Positions 1 to 7,534 of a stretch of 64,000 nucleotides of DNA are shown one piece after another. The translations under genes and the position numbers were made by a program. Below the pieces are notes generated by a model. It was not told the origin of the DNA, made no database searches, and saw nothing but the letters and a program-made list of their open reading frames with translations. The stretch spans positions 1,364,001 through 1,428,000 of the forward strand of contig BQOK01000001.1 of NCBI GenBank assembly GCA_022835495.1, in the 5' to 3' direction. Position 1 is the first letter of the stretch; every line of letters starts with the position of its first letter. The stretch is from Oscillospiraceae bacterium (GTDB lineage: Bacteria; Bacillota; Clostridia; Oscillospirales; Ruminococcaceae).

Positions 1-1395
1 CGCCTGGATCTCGGCGGCGGTGTAGCGCCGGGTGGTCAGGTTGAACTGGTTGGTCTTGTTCACCAGCTGGGTGATGCGCTCGGCGTGGGCCGCGTCGAAC
101 GCGCCGATCTCGCAGCGCATTTCAAGGCTCTTCAAATAGTCGTTGTAATTGCCGAAGCTCTGTTCCAGCTGGGCGCGGCGGGCGTTCTGCTTGTACATGT
201 CGGCCCGGTTGCGGTCGTCGGCCGAGAGGGTGGTGACCTCGAAATAGCCCGCCCGGTCCACGGCCGCGATGTAGCCCTCGGGCGCGGTCAGCTCGGGCAC
301 GGTCACGGCGGGCAGCTCCCGCCGCACGATCTCCCGCTCGGCGGGGTTATCGTCCACAAACACAAAGCTCTCGGGCAGCAGGTTGATCTCGGCGGCCATG
401 GCGGCCAGGTTCAGGTGCTTTGGCTCCCAGTTGGCCTTGAAGCTCACAAAGTCGGCCGGTGCGAGCACGCTGTCCGGCCGGTCAAAGCCGGTTTTGGCAA
501 CGGCCTCCTCGTTTTTGCTGCATACGTTCAGCAAAACGCCCAGCTTGGAGAGCTCCTTTAAGTAGCTTTGGAACTCGGTGTAGGCCATGCCGGCGGGGCT
601 TTCGCTGCCCAGCACGATGCCCTCGGGGCCGTCGTCGCCGATTACGCCGCCCCACAGGGTGTTGTCGAGATCCAGCGCCAGGGCCTTTTTGTTGCGGCCT
701 AAAAGGCTTTTTACAATGTTCGCCACGCTTTGGGCAAGGTAGGGCACGCATTCCAGGCTCACCGCATATTTGTAGGCATACCAGGCGGTGGGGTCGCTGA
801 AGCGCTCCATGCCGTGCTGCGCCTGCAGGTAGCACAGATCGTTCAGGTAGAGGTTCGGGGTGGCCTGGGCCAGGGCGGCCAGCTTTTCGTTCAGCCGGCG
901 CACAAAGCGCACGCGGCCCCCGGCAAAGCTGGCGTCCGCGTTGCCCATGGCCCGCCACAGGGGCAGATCGAAGTTGTTCAGGATGACCGGGCAGCCAAAC
1001 CCCAGGGCCGCCTTTGCCGCCTGCTCAAACCGGCCGAACTCGGCTTCCAGCTTTTCCTGCGCCTGCGCTTCGCCGTCGGTGGGTTCGGGCCAGAGCTTCA
1101 GGTTGCGCTGGCTGGTGTGGATATAAATGACATCCGGCCCAAAGGCGGCCAGGGAACCGTCGTCGAACACCAGGTTTTCGTAAAACAGGGCGTAGCCGCC
1201 CTCATAAAACTCCGGCTGGATGCCGTTTGCCAGCAAAAACAGCTCCAGCATGTTTTTCACTTCGCCGATGGTGCTGCCGCTCATAATGGCCACTTTTTTG
1301 TGGATCAGGCCGGGCTTTTGCAATAATTCGCGCCGGATGCGGCGTTTTTTTTGCAGCAGCCCGGCGGCGTCGAAGGGGTGGGTCAAAAGTTCCAC
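1..1395 (-). CDS. FkbH-like HAD-IIIC family protein (3' end cut by window)
   Basis: The reading frame runs off the left edge, so about 465 codons are seen and the C-terminus is missing. An HAD phosphatase-type core shows the DxDxT motif as LALDLDNTLWGG and a later VFVDDNPAERE acid motif, the pattern of FkbH-like proteins that load or transfer glyceryl/acyl groups onto carrier proteins. The visible C-terminal part (EMRCEIGAFD, TNQFNLTTRRY) matches the acyltransferase-like half of that family. GTG at 1395 is chosen because GGAGGCG lies seven bases upstream. It follows the BofC-like gene on the same strand but has its own promoter. What assembly line or polysaccharide it serves cannot be seen here; partner genes would lie left of the window. 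Confidence 0.8.
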   Translation of the reverse strand, partial: MELLTHPFDAAGLLQKKRRIRRELLQKPGLIHKKVAIMSGSTIGEVKNMLELFLLANGIQPEFYEGGYALFYENLVFDDGSLAAFGPDVIYIHTSQRNLKLWPEPTDGEAQAQEKLEAEFGRFEQAAKAALGFGCPVILNNFDLPLWRAMGNADASFAGGRVRFVRRLNEKLAALAQATPNLYLNDLCYLQAQHGMERFSDPTAWYAYKYAVSLECVPYLAQSVANIVKSLLGRNKKALALDLDNTLWGGVIGDDGPEGIVLGSESPAGMAYTEFQSYLKELSKLGVLLNVCSKNEEAVAKTGFDRPDSVLAPADFVSFKANWEPKHLNLAAMAAEINLLPESFVFVDDNPAEREIVRRELPAVTVPELTAPEGYIAAVDRAGYFEVTTLSADDRNRADMYKQNARRAQLEQSFGNYNDYLKSLEMRCEIGAFDAAHAERITQLVNKTNQFNLTTRRYTAAEIQA

Positions 1396-1431
1396 GCGAT
1401 TCGCCTCCGTTTACTTTAAATTACGACCTAA

Positions 1432-1460
1432 ATTTTACCACAGCCGGGCGGCAAACACAA
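1432..1460 (-). promoter_or_regulatory. sigma-A-type promoter for the FkbH-like gene
   Basis: On the minus strand a TTGTGT -35 (1455-1460) and a TAAAAT -10 (1432-1437) are 17 bases apart, with a TG extension before the -10. It sits 37 bases upstream of the GTG start. Confidence 0.5.
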
Positions 1461-1498
1461 GCAATGCCAAAGGCTGACCCGCAAACAGCGGGCGTGCC

Positions 1499-1798
1499 TC
1501 AGGCGCCGAAATCTTCCAGCAGGCGGTCGAGCTGTTCCTCGCTTTGGATGGGAATGCCGGCCACCAGGCTTTCCACGTCCTGCCGGGGCAGCAGGTGGGT
1601 GTATATCTCATAAATTTCCAGCGGTTGCGTTTCGCCCGGGCGGTAAAGCGCCAGGCGGCCGCCGTGGTCCTTGAGCAGATATTGCGCGGCGCTGGAGGCC
1701 GCCCCCGGCGCGGAATCGGGCCTTGCCAGCCAGAACAGGCTGAACGCGAGGCTGACCGCGCACAGCAGTGCCAACACATAAAACCAGGGCTTTGCCAA
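1499..1798 (-). CDS. small membrane-anchored BofC-like protein
   Basis: This 99-residue protein has one N-terminal membrane segment (about residues 5-24). A compact extracytoplasmic domain follows, with YEIYTHLLPRQD, LVAGIPIQSEEQLDRLLEDFG near the end. That C-terminal pattern (a 'LLPxxD...GIxxxxxExLxxLLEDF' string) is common in Clostridia and is usually labelled as the BofC C-terminal domain, named after the Bacillus forespore protein that inhibits SpoIVB. A role in sporulation signalling is therefore possible, but many such proteins are in species with uncertain sporulation. TTG at 1798 is chosen because AGAGGTGA lies at good spacing. It is transcribed divergently from the penicillin-binding protein gene. 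Confidence 0.7.
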   Translation of the reverse strand: MAKPWFYVLALLCAVSLAFSLFWLARPDSAPGAASSAAQYLLKDHGGRLALYRPGETQPLEIYEIYTHLLPRQDVESLVAGIPIQSEEQLDRLLEDFGA

Positions 1799-1892
1799 TT
1801 TATGTCACCTCTTTTCAAGGGCAGTATGGCCCTTTCGGGGCGCGGCAAAACATTTTTAAAAGTCTTTTCACTGTACTTGCGGGCCATACTTG

Positions 1893-1901
1893 TGGTATAA
1901 T
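1893..1901 (+). promoter_or_regulatory. extended -10 promoter of the penicillin-binding protein gene
   Basis: TGG-TATAAT is an extended -10 element about 78 bases before the proposed start. The stretch GGTATAATACC is itself palindromic and gives a reverse TATTAT on the other strand, so the divergent BofC-like gene may use an overlapping promoter. No clear -35 is visible. Confidence 0.5.
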
Positions 1902-1978
1902 ACCATAATAACAAAACTAAGCCCTTTTCGTTCCCGAGGGAACGTTGTACATTTTTTCCGCGTAAGGAGGCGGTCCCC

Positions 1979-4606
1979 ATCGAAAACAACGAACACCGCA
2001 GCATTCGCCGGCCGGATGGCACCGGCGCTTCTTCTCAGAACGGCGGCCAGGGCCGAAAGCTGAACCGCACCGGGGCCCAGGGCCAGCCGGCCCAGGGCCC
2101 TTCCCGCAGCCAGGGCGCTTCGCGCGGGCCGGCGAGGCCGGCGCCCGGCACGGCGGGCCCGCGCCGCCCGGCCAGCGGGCCCGCGCGCATTTCGTCGTCG
2201 CCGCGGCGCGGGGCGCAAAGCGCCCAAGCCCAGGGCGGCCACGGCGCGCCGCCCCAGGGGGGGCGCGGGCACAAAAAGCAGGGCAGGGGCATGCGCATTT
2301 TCAAGGGCTTTATGAAGTTTGTGGGCGTGTGCATCTGCCTGGGCATTATGGCGGGCAGCGTGCTGGCCGTGGTGCTGAGCATGTACGTGGTTAAGATCAC
2401 CGCCGGCGACGCCGACCTGCTGGATCTGACCAACCTCAAGCTGGCCCAGACCACCAAGATTATGTGCCCCGACCCGGACACCGGCGAGTGGGTCGAGTAC
2501 GCCTCGCTTCACTCTGAAAACAACCGCGAGTGGGTGGACCTGCAGGAGATCGAGGCGAACCCCTACCTGAAGTGGGCGTTCATCTGCGTGGAGGACAAAG
2601 ACTTTTATACCCACAGCGGCGTGAACTTCAAGCGCACCATCGCCGCGTTCATCAACGAGTATGTCCTGCCCATCTATTCCAGCAGGCAGGGCGCTTCCAC
2701 GCTGGATCAGCAGCTCATTAAAAACATCACCGACGACGATGAGCAGAGCGCCGAGCGCAAGGTGCGCGAGATTTTCCGCGCGCTGGGGCTGGACAACCGC
2801 TATGAAAAAGACACCATTCTGGAAGCTTACCTGAACACCATCAGCCTTACCAACACCGTGGCGGGCGTGCAGGCCGGCGCCACCGTTTATTTCAATGTGG
2901 ATGAATTGTCCAACCTGTCGGCCGCGCAGTGCGCCAGCATTGCGGCCATTACCAAAAACCCCACCGCCTATAACCCCTACACCAACCCCGAGCAGCACCT
3001 GCAGCGGCGCAACTGGATTTTGAAGCTGATGCACGACCAGGGCAAGCTCACCGACGCGGAGTACGAGGCGGCCCGCACCGCACCGCTGGTGCTGGCCGAA
3101 GAGGCGGAAAAGGAAGTGGTCACCCACACCAGCAACAACTCTTACTTCACCGACGCCGTGTTCGAGGCGGTGACCCAGCAGCTCATGGCGGACCGCGGCC
3201 TGACCCAGAAGGAGGCCCACAGCCTGATCTACAACGGCGGCCTGCGCATTTACGCCACCGTGAACCCCTTCATCCAGCAGGAGATGGAAAAGATCATGCT
3301 GAACGCGGACGACGCGATCCCCGCGCTGTGGCGTGAAGAGAAGGTGGCCGCCAAGACCAGCGCCGGCGAGGACGTGGACCCCACCACCATTGAGAATATT
3401 GTTGCCAACGAGGACGGCACCTATAAAACCGGCACCGACACCGACGGCAGCCCTGTGTATTACCGCAGGGTCCGCACCCAGGCCGCCATGCTCACCATGG
3501 ACTACGAGGGCAACGTGCTGGCGCTGGTGGGGGGGCTTGGCCAAAAGAACGAGGACCTGGGGCTGAACCGCGCCATTCTGGACGACCACCCCCGGCAGAC
3601 CGGCTCCACCATGAAGCCCATCGCGGCCTATGCGCTGGGCATTGATTCCGGCCTGATCAACTACTCCCAGGGCTTTCCGGATTACGGCATCGGCATGATG
3701 CTGCAAAGCGAGCTGAACGGCCGGTATCCCGCCCTTGCCGGCCAGCTGCTGGACTTTGACGACCCCGAAGTGCTGGCGCACCCCGAACTGTTCAACCAGT
3801 GGCCCCGCAACTACGAGGGCTTTGGCGACGGCAGCACCGTGACCGTGCGCCTTGCACTCGCCAAATCCCGCAACACGGTCGCCGTGCGGGTGGGCCAGCT
3901 GGTGGGTGTGGACTATATGTACAGCTTTGCAAAAGACACGGTGGGCCTTTCGCACCTGCTTGCCACCGACGCCAACTACGCCCCCATCGTGCTGGGCGCA
4001 CAGGGCGGCGGCGTGACCCTGATGGAGCTCACCGGGGCCTACCAGATGTTCGGCAACGGCGGCGAATACGTGACCCCGCATCTGTATACCCGGGTGGAGT
4101 ACGCTACCACCGGCGAGGTGCTGATCGACAACGACATCAACATCACCCACACCCAGGCGATCCAGTCCAGCACGGCCATGATCATGAACAAGCTGCTGCA
4201 GAACGTGCTGGGAGGGGACGGCACGGCCGGCACCTCCATCAAGCCCGCGGGCGACATGGAGGCGGCGGCCAAGACCGGCACCACCACCGACAATAAGGAC
4301 TATACCTTTGTGGGCATGACCCCCTATTACGTGACCGGGGTGTGGTGGGGATTTGACCAGCCCTACGACATGACCAAGGCCGGCGCGGCGGGCAAAAACG
4401 CAAAGCCCATCCAAAAGGCGTGGAAGCAGTTCATGGACACCATTCAAACCGACCTTGAGTTCAAGGCGTTCCCTTCCAGCGACGATGTGGTTACCGCCAC
4501 CTATTGCGACGACAGCGGCGACCTGGCCGGGCCGAACTGCCCCAGCAAACGCACGGGCTATTACACGCAGGACAATATGCCCGAATACTGCACCCTGCAC
4601 CCCTGA
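1979..4606 (+). CDS. class A penicillin-binding protein (transglycosylase/transpeptidase)
   Basis: Bifunctional peptidoglycan synthase that polymerises lipid II and cross-links stem peptides at the outer membrane face. A Gln/Gly/Arg-rich cytoplasmic tail of about 104 residues precedes one membrane segment (about 112-135). The GT51 domain shows EDKDFYTHSG (from residue 205) and QGASTLDQQLIKN; the transpeptidase domain shows STMK with the nucleophile Ser near 543, SRN near 630 and KTG near 765. The C-terminus is Cys-containing. The first in-frame ATG (2291) has no ribosome site and would remove the tail, whereas a perfect AAGGAGG (1964-1970) lies eight bases before ATC at 1979. No in-frame ATG, GTG or TTG exists between the upstream stop (1898) and 2291. 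The ATC start is therefore inferred; the protein would be 875 residues (771 from ATG). Confidence 0.9.
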   Translation: MENNEHRSIRRPDGTGASSQNGGQGRKLNRTGAQGQPAQGPSRSQGASRGPARPAPGTAGPRRPASGPARISSSPRRGAQSAQAQGGHGAPPQGGRGHKKQGRGMRIFKGFMKFVGVCICLGIMAGSVLAVVLSMYVVKITAGDADLLDLTNLKLAQTTKIMCPDPDTGEWVEYASLHSENNREWVDLQEIEANPYLKWAFICVEDKDFYTHSGVNFKRTIAAFINEYVLPIYSSRQGASTLDQQLIKNITDDDEQSAERKVREIFRALGLDNRYEKDTILEAYLNTISLTNTVAGVQAGATVYFNVDELSNLSAAQCASIAAITKNPTAYNPYTNPEQHLQRRNWILKLMHDQGKLTDAEYEAARTAPLVLAEEAEKEVVTHTSNNSYFTDAVFEAVTQQLMADRGLTQKEAHSLIYNGGLRIYATVNPFIQQEMEKIMLNADDAIPALWREEKVAAKTSAGEDVDPTTIENIVANEDGTYKTGTDTDGSPVYYRRVRTQAAMLTMDYEGNVLALVGGLGQKNEDLGLNRAILDDHPRQTGSTMKPIAAYALGIDSGLINYSQGFPDYGIGMMLQSELNGRYPALAGQLLDFDDPEVLAHPELFNQWPRNYEGFGDGSTVTVRLALAKSRNTVAVRVGQLVGVDYMYSFAKDTVGLSHLLATDANYAPIVLGAQGGGVTLMELTGAYQMFGNGGEYVTPHLYTRVEYATTGEVLIDNDINITHTQAIQSSTAMIMNKLLQNVLGGDGTAGTSIKPAGDMEAAAKTGTTTDNKDYTFVGMTPYYVTGVWWGFDQPYDMTKAGAAGKNAKPIQKAWKQFMDTIQTDLEFKAFPSSDDVVTATYCDDSGDLAGPNCPSKRTGYYTQDNMPEYCTLHP

Positions 4607-4631
4607 GCACAAATTGTTTGTGTTGTTTCCA

Positions 4632-4674
4632 AGCGGGCTGCTGTTTGCGCATTGCAAACAGCAGCCCGCTTTTG
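4632..4674 (+). terminator. rho-independent terminator after the penicillin-binding protein gene
   Basis: A 17-bp perfect stem (4632-4648 with 4654-4670, arms beginning AGCGGGCTGC) with a five-base loop is followed by TTTT. Confidence 0.9.
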
Positions 4675-4755
4675 TGCACTGTGCGCATACAAAAGGGGCT
4701 GGAAGAAAAGTTTGTGCCTGTTTTGCCAAAATTCGCGCGGGCGGGGGCTGCGGCC

Positions 4756-4785
4756 TTGCGCTGCGCTGTGTCAAAGTGGTATAGT
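4756..4785 (+). promoter_or_regulatory. promoter of the threonine/lysine pathway operon
   Basis: TTGCGC (4756-4761) and TATAGT (4780-4785) are 18 bases apart, 52 bases before the first gene. No lysine riboswitch or T-box features are visible in the short leader. Confidence 0.5.
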
Positions 4786-4837
4786 TATAGCATTGTATGG
4801 AAGGTGTACACAACTGTAGCTGTGAGGTAAACGATTC

Positions 4838-5263
4838 ATGGAACGACGTTTTTTGCTTGTGGACGCTGGCGTGCTGCCGGATGTGTTTTTAAAGGTGCTG
4901 AAGGCGAAGGAGCTGCTGGCCAGCGGCGAGGCGCGCAATATTTCCGCGGCCACAAGGCAGGCGGAGCTTTCGCGCAGCGCGTTTTATAAGTACAAGGACT
5001 GCATTTTCGACGCCCGAAACAGCCGCCAGGTCATCACGGTCATGGCCACCCTGCTGGATGAAACCGGCGCGCTGCAGGCGCTGCTGGCGGGCATCAGTGC
5101 GGCGGGGGGCAGCGTGGTGACCATCAACCAGGCCACCCCGGAAAGCGGCGCGGCCCGGGTGGCCGTGAGCGTGCGCACCGACACCATGCAGCTGACGGTG
5201 GAGGAAATGCTGGAAAAACTGCGCCGCCAGCGCACGGTGGTGGAGGTGCGGCAGGGCGTATAG
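4838..5263 (+). CDS. ACT domain protein of the PheB/UPF0735 type
   Basis: The 141-residue protein has an N-terminal part with a helix-turn-helix look (AATRQAELSRSAFYKYKD, about 37-55). A C-terminal ACT domain (about 65-140) starts VITVMATLLDETGALQALL, the usual amino-acid-binding fold. This architecture matches the small PheB-like ACT proteins that lie directly upstream of homoserine dehydrogenase in many Firmicutes, and that is its position here. It probably senses an amino acid and tunes the operon's enzymes or expression, but its mode of action is not established. GAGGT lies nine bases before the ATG. It begins the four-gene operon. Confidence 0.8.
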   Translation: MERRFLLVDAGVLPDVFLKVLKAKELLASGEARNISAATRQAELSRSAFYKYKDCIFDARNSRQVITVMATLLDETGALQALLAGISAAGGSVVTINQATPESGAARVAVSVRTDTMQLTVEEMLEKLRRQRTVVEVRQGV

Positions 5264-5332
5264 GGCCGGGCCGCCGGGGCGCGCGTGCAGGCGCGCCCGC
5301 GCAGAACATAACAGGAAAGGGGCCATGGCAAA

Positions 5333-6562
5333 ATGGCAAAGATCGCAATTTTGGGCTTCGGCACGGTGGGCAGCGGCGTTTTGGAGGTGCTGCGCCGCAA
5401 CGCGGCGGGCATTGCGCGCCGGGCCGGGGAGCCGGTGGAGGTAAAATATATTTTGGAGGTGCGTGATTTTTCCGCGCACCCCGATGCGGCGCTGTTCGTG
5501 AACAACATGGATGTGATTCTGGCCGATCCGGAAATACGGGTGGTGGTGGAGACCATCGGCGGCACCCGCTTTGCCTACCCGTATGTGCGCCGGGCGCTGG
5601 AGAGCGGGCGCAGCGTGGTGACCAGCAACAAAGAGATGGTGGCCACCTATGGCGCGGAGCTGCTGGCCCTGGCAAAGCAGAACGGCGCGGCCTTTTTGTT
5701 TGAGGCGAGCGTAGGGGGCGGCACCCCGGTGATCACCCCGCTGCACCAGTGCCTTGCGGCAAACCAGATCAGCCAGATCCAGGGCATTGTGAACGGAACC
5801 ACCAACTTTATGCTCACCAAAATGGCCCGCGAGAACATGGGCTTTGACCAGGCCCTTAAAATCGCCCAGGACCTGGGCTACGCCGAAACAAAAGATCCCT
5901 CGGACGATGTGGACGGCGCCGACGCCTGCCGCAAGATCGCCATTCTGGCAAGCCTTGCCTTTGGGCGGCATGTTTACCCGGCCAACATTCCCACCCAAGG
6001 CATCCGCCCCATCACCGTGGCGGACATTGCCGCCGCGGCCGGCATGGACTGCGCCATCAAGCTGATCGCCTGGGCCAGGCGGGACGAGGGCGGCCAGGTG
6101 GCCGCCGGGGTGGAGCCGATGCTGGTGCCCCGCCAAAACCAGCTTGCGGGCGTGGACGACGTGTTCAACGCGGTGCTCATGAAGGGCGACATGCTGGGCG
6201 ACGTGGTGTTTTACGGCAAGGGCGCGGGCCGTCTGCCCACTGCCAGCGCGGTGGCGGCGGATGTGATCGACGCCTTGAAAAACGGGGCGAAGGTGCACGA
6301 CAGCCTGTTTTGGCAGCCCTCGGAACCTTTTGACGGCCTGCTGGCCGACGCGACCCCGGCCACATATTATGTGCGCACAAAGAATATACCTGCTACTGTA
6401 CTGCCTGCGCTTTACGGCGAGGGGGAGCTTGTGCTGGACAAGGGAGCCGAGGCGGCGTATCTGGTGACCTATATCGGCCCACAGGGCCTGTTTGAGGCGC
6501 GCCGCAAGGCCGAGGCGCTGGGCGGCAGCGTGGAGCTGACCCTGCGCCAGCTCAGCGAATAA
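5333..6562 (+). CDS. hom: homoserine dehydrogenase
   Basis: Reduces aspartate semialdehyde to homoserine with NAD(P)H, the branch step to threonine and methionine. The N-terminal nucleotide-binding motif is GFGTVGSG (residues 8-15). The catalytic-domain signature ATKDPSDDVDGADACRKIAILA is seen in near-typical form as YAETKDPSDDVDGADA (about 183-198). The C-terminal 80 residues are ACT-like, so feedback control by threonine is likely. At 409 residues it has the usual length for Gram-positive enzymes. GGAAAGGGG precedes the ATG at ten bases. It is the second gene of the ACT-hom-thrB-lysC operon; threonine synthase is not in the window. Confidence 0.96.
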   Translation: MAKIAILGFGTVGSGVLEVLRRNAAGIARRAGEPVEVKYILEVRDFSAHPDAALFVNNMDVILADPEIRVVVETIGGTRFAYPYVRRALESGRSVVTSNKEMVATYGAELLALAKQNGAAFLFEASVGGGTPVITPLHQCLAANQISQIQGIVNGTTNFMLTKMARENMGFDQALKIAQDLGYAETKDPSDDVDGADACRKIAILASLAFGRHVYPANIPTQGIRPITVADIAAAAGMDCAIKLIAWARRDEGGQVAAGVEPMLVPRQNQLAGVDDVFNAVLMKGDMLGDVVFYGKGAGRLPTASAVAADVIDALKNGAKVHDSLFWQPSEPFDGLLADATPATYYVRTKNIPATVLPALYGEGELVLDKGAEAAYLVTYIGPQGLFEARRKAEALGGSVELTLRQLSE

Positions 6563-6585
6563 GGGCGGGGAGGGGAATAAGCGCA

Positions 6586-7476
6586 ATGATCAAAGTTACC
6601 GTGCCGGCCACCAGCGCCAACGTGGGCGCCGGGTTCGACGCCCTGGGCCTTGCCCTCTCGCTGCACAACACCGTGACCCTGGAGGAGAGCGACCGGATCG
6701 ACATCCAGTCGAGCGACGGCTCGCTGATCCCCACCGGTACCTCGAACCTTGTTTACCGCTCGGCAAGGGCCGTGTTCGACCAGCTGGGCCAGCCGCTGCC
6801 GGGCATCTGCATCCGGCAGGAAAACCCCATTCCCATGGCGCGGGGGCTGGGCTCCAGCTCGGCCTGCATCGTGGCGGGGATTCTGGGCGCGAACGCCCTG
6901 CTGGGCTCGCCCCTGACCCCGCGGCAGATGCTCACCCTTGCCACCAGCATTGAGGGCCACCCCGACAACGTGGCCCCGGCCATGCTGGGGGGCTTTGTGA
7001 CCAGCGTGTACGACGAAGGGCAGGTGTACAGCGCCCGCAAGGCCATCAACGAGGAGCTGGCCTTTGCCGCGTTTATTCCGAATTTTAAGCTTCTCACCGA
7101 AAAGGCCCGCGCGGCGCTGCCAAAAACGGTGGAGCGGGCGGACGCGGTGTATAACCTGTCCCGCGCAGCGCTGGCCACCGCCGCCTTCTGCGACGGCGAT
7201 TATGAGCTGCTGAAGGTGGCCACCAAGGACGCGCTGCACCAGCAGTACCGCCTGCCGCTGATCCCCGGCGGCGAGCGGGTGTTTGAGCTGGCGTGGGACC
7301 TGGGGGCCTATGCGGTGTACATTTCGGGCGCGGGGCCCACCATTATGGCGGTGGTGCACCGAGAGAACAGCGACTTTTTTGCACGCGCCGAGGAGGCGCT
7401 GATGCAGCAGCCCGAAACGATGGCGTTTTCTTTGCGGCGCATGGTTGCAGATAACCGGGGCGCTGTGGTAGAATAA
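6586..7476 (+). CDS. thrB: homoserine kinase
   Basis: GHMP-family kinase that phosphorylates homoserine to O-phosphohomoserine for threonine synthesis. The ATP-binding loop PMARGLGSSSA lies at residues 83-93. The N-terminal VPATSANVGAGFDALGLAL is typical of the family, and a C-terminal SGAGPTIMAVV motif is present. The length of 296 residues is normal. It starts 23 bases after hom, so the two are cotranscribed and probably translationally linked. Confidence 0.96.
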   Translation: MIKVTVPATSANVGAGFDALGLALSLHNTVTLEESDRIDIQSSDGSLIPTGTSNLVYRSARAVFDQLGQPLPGICIRQENPIPMARGLGSSSACIVAGILGANALLGSPLTPRQMLTLATSIEGHPDNVAPAMLGGFVTSVYDEGQVYSARKAINEELAFAAFIPNFKLLTEKARAALPKTVERADAVYNLSRAALATAAFCDGDYELLKVATKDALHQQYRLPLIPGGERVFELAWDLGAYAVYISGAGPTIMAVVHRENSDFFARAEEALMQQPETMAFSLRRMVADNRGAVVE

Positions 7477-7534
7477 AGCGGTACGCGGCGCCCTGTGTGC
7501 CGCGCGCATCCGAACAGAGAGGGAGTTGAGGAAT

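Noticed and set aside
1868-4813. A 981-codon open frame on the minus strand across the penicillin-binding protein gene
   Set aside because: It is the antisense of a gene with clear motifs; long shadow frames are expected at this GC and its translation is low-complexity His/Gly/Val/Ala.
4674-4837. Lysine riboswitch or T-box before the ACT-hom-thrB-lysC operon
   Set aside because: The leader from the promoter is only about 50 bases and lacks the needed conserved elements.
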